Assembly (NCBI GenBank): GCA_963966185.1
Contig: CAWZYM010000318.1
Coordinates: forward strand, 456,001 to 520,000
Source: Rhabditoides inermis
Lineage: Eukaryota; Nematoda; Chromadorea; Rhabditida; Rhabditidae
Reading direction: 5' to 3'
DNA length: 64,000 nt
In this document: positions 60,332 through 64,000 of the stretch, piece by piece
How the letters are laid out: each line of letters starts with the position of its first letter
How positions within the stretch are numbered: the stretch's first letter is position 1
Notes under the pieces: model-generated
What the model saw: only the letters and a program-made list of their open reading frames with translations
Databases searched by the model: none
What the model was told of the DNA's origin: nothing
Translations under genes and position numbers: made by a program

Positions 60332-63300
60332 TTGACACCTCACAAACTACTTTGGATCACACATGATCTCTGTAGCAAAGACCGAGTCTTTAAAATGAGC
60401 GCGGATTTGGCGAGCCGAATATTGTCCGGAACAAAATTAATTTTCGGCCCTTTTATCCGGCTCCTAAAAACTGTATCCGGCAAATCAATAATAAAGTTGT
60501 CTGAAGTAGAAAGAAGACGAGTGCAAAGAGTGAGACAGTGGTCAGACTGTTGTCTAGTGGTTTGCAGAGAATTCCCCAACTCACCTGTAACGTGTGTTAT
60601 ATGTACATGTTCACAACTGCCGAACTGTTGTAAACGACTGAGACGATACGGTATTGCGTCCTTTTCTCGTTTTTGACACCTCACAAACTACTTTGGACCA
60701 CACATGATCTTTGTAGCAAAGACAGAGTCTTTAAAATGAGCGCGGAATTGGCGAGCCGAATATTGTCCGGAACAAAATGAATATTCGGCCTTTTTATCCG
60801 GCTCCTAAAAACTGTTCGGTTTTCTTGCAAATCAATAATGAAGTTGTCTGAAGTAGAAAGAAGACCACCAACTAGACAACCACTAGACAACAGTCTGACC
60901 AGAGTGAGACAGTGGTCAGACTGTTGTCTAGTGGTTTGCAGAAAATTCCCCAACTCACCTGAAACGTGTGATATACATGTTCACAACTGCCGAACTGTTG
61001 TAAACGACTGAGACGATACGGTAATGCGTCCTTTTCTCGTTTTTGACACCTCACAAACTACTTTGGACCACACATGATCTCTGTAGCAAAGACAGAGTCT
61101 TTAAAATGAGCGCGGATTTGGCGAGCCGAATATTGTCCGGAACAAAATTAATATTCGGCCCTTTTATCCGGCTCCTAAAAACTGTTCGGTTTTCCTGCAA
61201 ATCAATAATGAAGTTGTCTGAAGTAGAAAAAAGACGAGTGCAAAGAGTGAGACAGTGGTCAGACTGTTGTCTAGTGGTTTGCAGAGAATTCCCCAACTCA
61301 CCTGAAACGTGTGATATATGTACATGTTCACAACTGTCGAACTGTTGTAAACGACTGAGACGATACGGTAATGCGTCCTTTACTCGTTTTTGACACCTCA
61401 CAAACTACTTTGGACCACACATGATCTCTGTAGCAAAGACAGAGTCTTTAAAATGAGCGCGGATTTGGCGAGCCGAATATTGTCCGGAACAAAATTAATA
61501 TTCGGCCCTTTTATCAGGCTCCTAAAAACTGTTCGGTGTTCCGGCAAATCAATAATGAAGTTTTCTGAAGTAGAAAGTAGACGAGTGTAAAGAGTGAGAC
61601 AGTGGTCAGACTGTTGTCTAGTGGTTTGCAGAAAATTCCCCAACTCACCTGAAACGTGTGATATACATGTTCACAACTGCCGAACTGTTGTAAACGACTG
61701 AGACGATACGGTAATGCGTCCTTTTCTCGTTGTTGACACCTCACAAACTACTTTGGACCACATATGATCTCTGTAGCAAAGACAGAGTCTTTAAAATGAG
61801 CGCGGATTTGGCGAGCCGAATATTGTCCGGAACAAAATTAATATTCGGCCCTTTTATCCGGCTCCTAAAAACTGTTCGGTTTTCCGGCAAATCAATAATG
61901 AAGTTGTCTGAAGTAGAAAGAAGACGAGTGCAAAGAGTAAGACAGTGGTCAGACTGTTGTCTAGTGGTTTGCAGAGAATTCCCCAACTCACCTGAAACGT
62001 GTGTTATACATGTTCACAACTGCCGAACTGTTGTAAACGACTGAGACGATACGGTAATGCGTCCTTTTTTTTCGTTTTTGACACCTCACAAACTACTTTG
62101 GACCACACATGATCTCTGTAGCAAAGACAGAGTCTTTAAAATGAGCGCGGATTTGGCGAGCCGAATATTGTCCGGAACAAAATTAGTATTCGGCCCTTTT
62201 ATCCGGCTCCTAAAAACTGTTCGGTTTTCCGGCAAATCAATAATGAAGTTGTCTGAAGTAGAAAGAAGACGAGTGCAAAGAGTGAGACAGTGGTCAGACT
62301 GTTGTCTAGTGGTTTGCAGAGAATTCCCCAACTCACCTGTAACGTGTGTTATATTAGGGACCACAATGAGATTTTCAAATATTTGGATATGGTACAGCAA
62401 TAAATTCAATAATGTAGTTCATTTCAAGCTGATTTCAAAAATATATAATGTTCAAAGGGTTCATCGTTCACATTGCGCTCTAATTCCGCACGGCGCCGCG
62501 CCCCAGAGTGCGCGCTCACATAGGGAAAGTGCGACATAGGGCGGCTAGATCAAAGCACTGATGACGTCATCGATAGTTAAATAATGAACATATTCGTTTA
62601 TAATAGTACCACTAGGTTTTGTTTGACTGTAATCGATAAGTACTCGATGAATTACGTCTCTTATGTTAGCATTTTTCATTACTCACTTTGAGCGATGGCG
62701 GCTAGATCAAAGAAATATGACGTCATCGTATCACTTTTTACCGAGTTTAACTACTTTACAGGGTACATGATCCCATAAAAAAGATACCGTTAGAATCAGC
62801 GCGAAATGGCGAATCGTTCTATGCTAATTAGAGCACGTCATGTGTCCAGTGAGAAAATGTTACATGATTTCGCCGGGCTCTCTGCAACTCACGTTGTGGT
62901 TCCTAGTGTTATATGTACATGTTCACAACTGCCGAACTGTTGTAAACGACTGAGACGATACGGTATTGCGTCCTTTTCTCGTTTTTGACACCTCACAAAC
63001 TACTTTGGACCACACATGATCTCTGTAGCAAAGACAGAGTCTTTAAAATGAGCGCGGAATTGGCGAGCCGAATATTGTCCGGAACAAAATGAATATTCGG
63101 CCTTTTTATCCGGCTCCTAAAAACTGTTCGGTTTTCTTGCAAATCAATAATGAAGTTGTCTGAAGTAGAAAGAAGACCACCAACTAGACAACCACTAGAC
63201 AACAGTCTGACCAGAGTGAGACAGTGGTCAGACTGTTGTCTAGTGGTTTGCAGAAAATTCCCCAACTCACCTGAAACGTGTGATATACATGTTCACAACT

Positions 63301-64000
63301 GCCGAACTGTTGTAAACGACTGAGACGATGCGGTAATGCGTCCTTTTCTCGTTTTTGACACCTCACAAACTACTTTGGACCACACATGATCTCTGTAGCA
63401 AAGACAGAGTCTTTAAAATGAGCGCGGATTTGGCGAGCCGAATATTGTCCGGAACAAAATTAATATTCGGCCCTTTTATCCGGCTCCTAAAAACTGTTCG
63501 GTTTTCCGGCAAATCAATAATGAAGTTGTCTGAAGTAGAAAGAAGACGAGTGCAAAGAGTGAGTCAGTGGTCAGACTGTTGTCTAGTGGTTTGCAGAGAA
63601 TTCCCCAACTCACCTGAAACGTGTGATATACATGTTCACAACTGCCGAACTGTTGTAAACGACTGAGACGATACGGTATTGCGTCCTTTCCTCGTTTTTG
63701 ACACCTCACAAACTACTTTGGATCACACATGATCTCTGTAGCAAAGACCGAGTCTTTAAAATGAGCGCGGATTTGGCGAGCCGAATATTGTCCGGAACAA
63801 AATTAATTTTCGGCCCTTTTATCCGGCTCCTAAAAACTGTATCCGGCAAATCAATAATAAAGTTGTCTGAAGTAGAAAGAAGACGAGTGCAAAGAGTGAG
63901 ACAGTGGTCAGACTGTTGTCTAGTGGTTTGCAGAGAATTCCCCAACTCACCTGTAACGTGTGTTATATGTACATGTTCACAACTGCCGAACTGTTGTAAA
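60332..64000 (+). repeat. 3,707 bp tandem duplication, copy 2 (runs off the window)
   Basis: This repeats copy 1 at an offset of 3,707 bp, including both transposon ends and its target duplication. The window ends about 38 bp before this copy would be complete. Confidence 0.88.
62355..62905. mobile_element. 551 bp non-autonomous DNA transposon, copy 2
   Basis: This is the same element at an offset of 3,707 bp, with target duplications at 62,346-62,354 and 62,906-62,914. I see no difference from copy 1. The same insertion site in the same monomer type shows it was copied by the 3,707 bp satellite duplication rather than by a second insertion. TGACGTCA occurs at 62,562-62,569 and 62,718-62,725. 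Confidence 0.9.

Larger units (their letters stand above)
34110..64000 (+). repeat. Satellite higher-order-repeat domain (section 4, types A-H)
   Basis: Monomer starts (ttgacacc) and types can be read one by one: F 34,110; G 34,453; H 34,797; A 35,144; B 35,514; C 35,857; A 36,198; F 36,568; G 36,911; H 37,255; A 37,602; B; C; A 38,656; H 39,026; C 39,373; A 39,714; B; C; A 40,768; D; E; A 41,828; B; C; and so on to C at 63,698. A-B-C is 1,054 bp and A-D-E is 1,060 bp; A recurs as nearly every third monomer. Types are defined by linked private bases (listed in the summary) shared across distant copies, the hallmark of HOR amplification. Two transposon copies interrupt H monomers near 58.6 and 62.3 kb. 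Confidence 0.93.

Noticed and set aside
34110..64000. CRISPR array or other prokaryotic repeat system
   Set aside because: Units are 340-370 bp, head to tail, with no unique spacers and no cas-like genes.

Overview
KIND OF SEQUENCE. The window is eukaryotic repeat DNA, most likely from an animal, and holds no ordinary host gene. About 57 kb of the 64 kb is one tandem satellite family with a 343-347 bp monomer. It is interrupted by a GC-richer tyrosine-recombinase (YR) retroelement of the DIRS/Ngaro type (18,988-25,097) and by a 551 bp non-autonomous DNA transposon present twice (58,648-59,198 and 62,355-62,905). A GT-AG intron in the YR gene, a splice acceptor before gag, alphoid-like higher-order repeats (HORs) and the element types all argue against a prokaryote. 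The species cannot be named from the sequence. The setting looks like heterochromatic or (peri)centromeric satellite. LAYOUT. 1-3,175: satellite in reverse orientation, partly a 1,025 bp trimer HOR. 3,160-3,206: head-to-head inversion junction. 3,176-18,987: about 46 forward monomers with patchwork segmental duplications. 18,988-25,097: retroelement on the minus strand. 25,098-34,109: forward monomers like those before the element. 34,110-64,000: a distinct HOR domain built from monomer types that I call A-H from diagnostic bases. A (370 bp) carries a perfect 24 bp inverted duplication. B (343 bp) has gtgagtcagtgg and ends cctttcctcg. C (341 bp) has ggatcacac and ctgtatccgg. D (343 bp) has ttttcctgcaaa and gaaaaaagacg. 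E (347 bp) has tccgaaacaaaattatta and gtgatacag. F has atcaggctcc and gttgttgac. G has ccacatatg. H has aaattagtattc and gtaacgtgtgttatatg. The dominant pattern is A-B-C (1,054 bp) or A-D-E (1,060 bp), punctuated by F-G-H blocks. HOW THE RETROELEMENT IS BUILT. Read on its own (minus) strand it is a chain of units. Each intact unit begins with an identical 136 bp sequence (L) and ends with an identical 77 bp sequence (R), and units abut at ATT: [truncated RT-RNaseH - R] [L - gag - RT-RNaseH - R] [L - YR - R]. The gag/RT/RNaseH functions and the YR function therefore sit in separate L...R cassettes, instead of one continuous gag-RT-RH-YR series as in typical Ngaro elements. The 3,133 bp gag-pol unit and the truncated unit next to it look identical over their shared 1,305 bp, as expected if a circle with an R|L joint integrated beside a resident copy or if a tandem duplication was recent. 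The YR gene contains a 43 nt GT-AG intron and two lesions (a frameshift and an in-frame TGA), so this copy is probably dead. The gag and RT-RNaseH frames are open. This split cassette arrangement is the best candidate for an undescribed system here. HISTORY. The HOR domain records datable steps: the 551 bp transposon inserted once into an H monomer with a 9 bp target duplication. A 3,707 bp unequal crossover, with its breakpoint confined to about 55 bp, then copied it.
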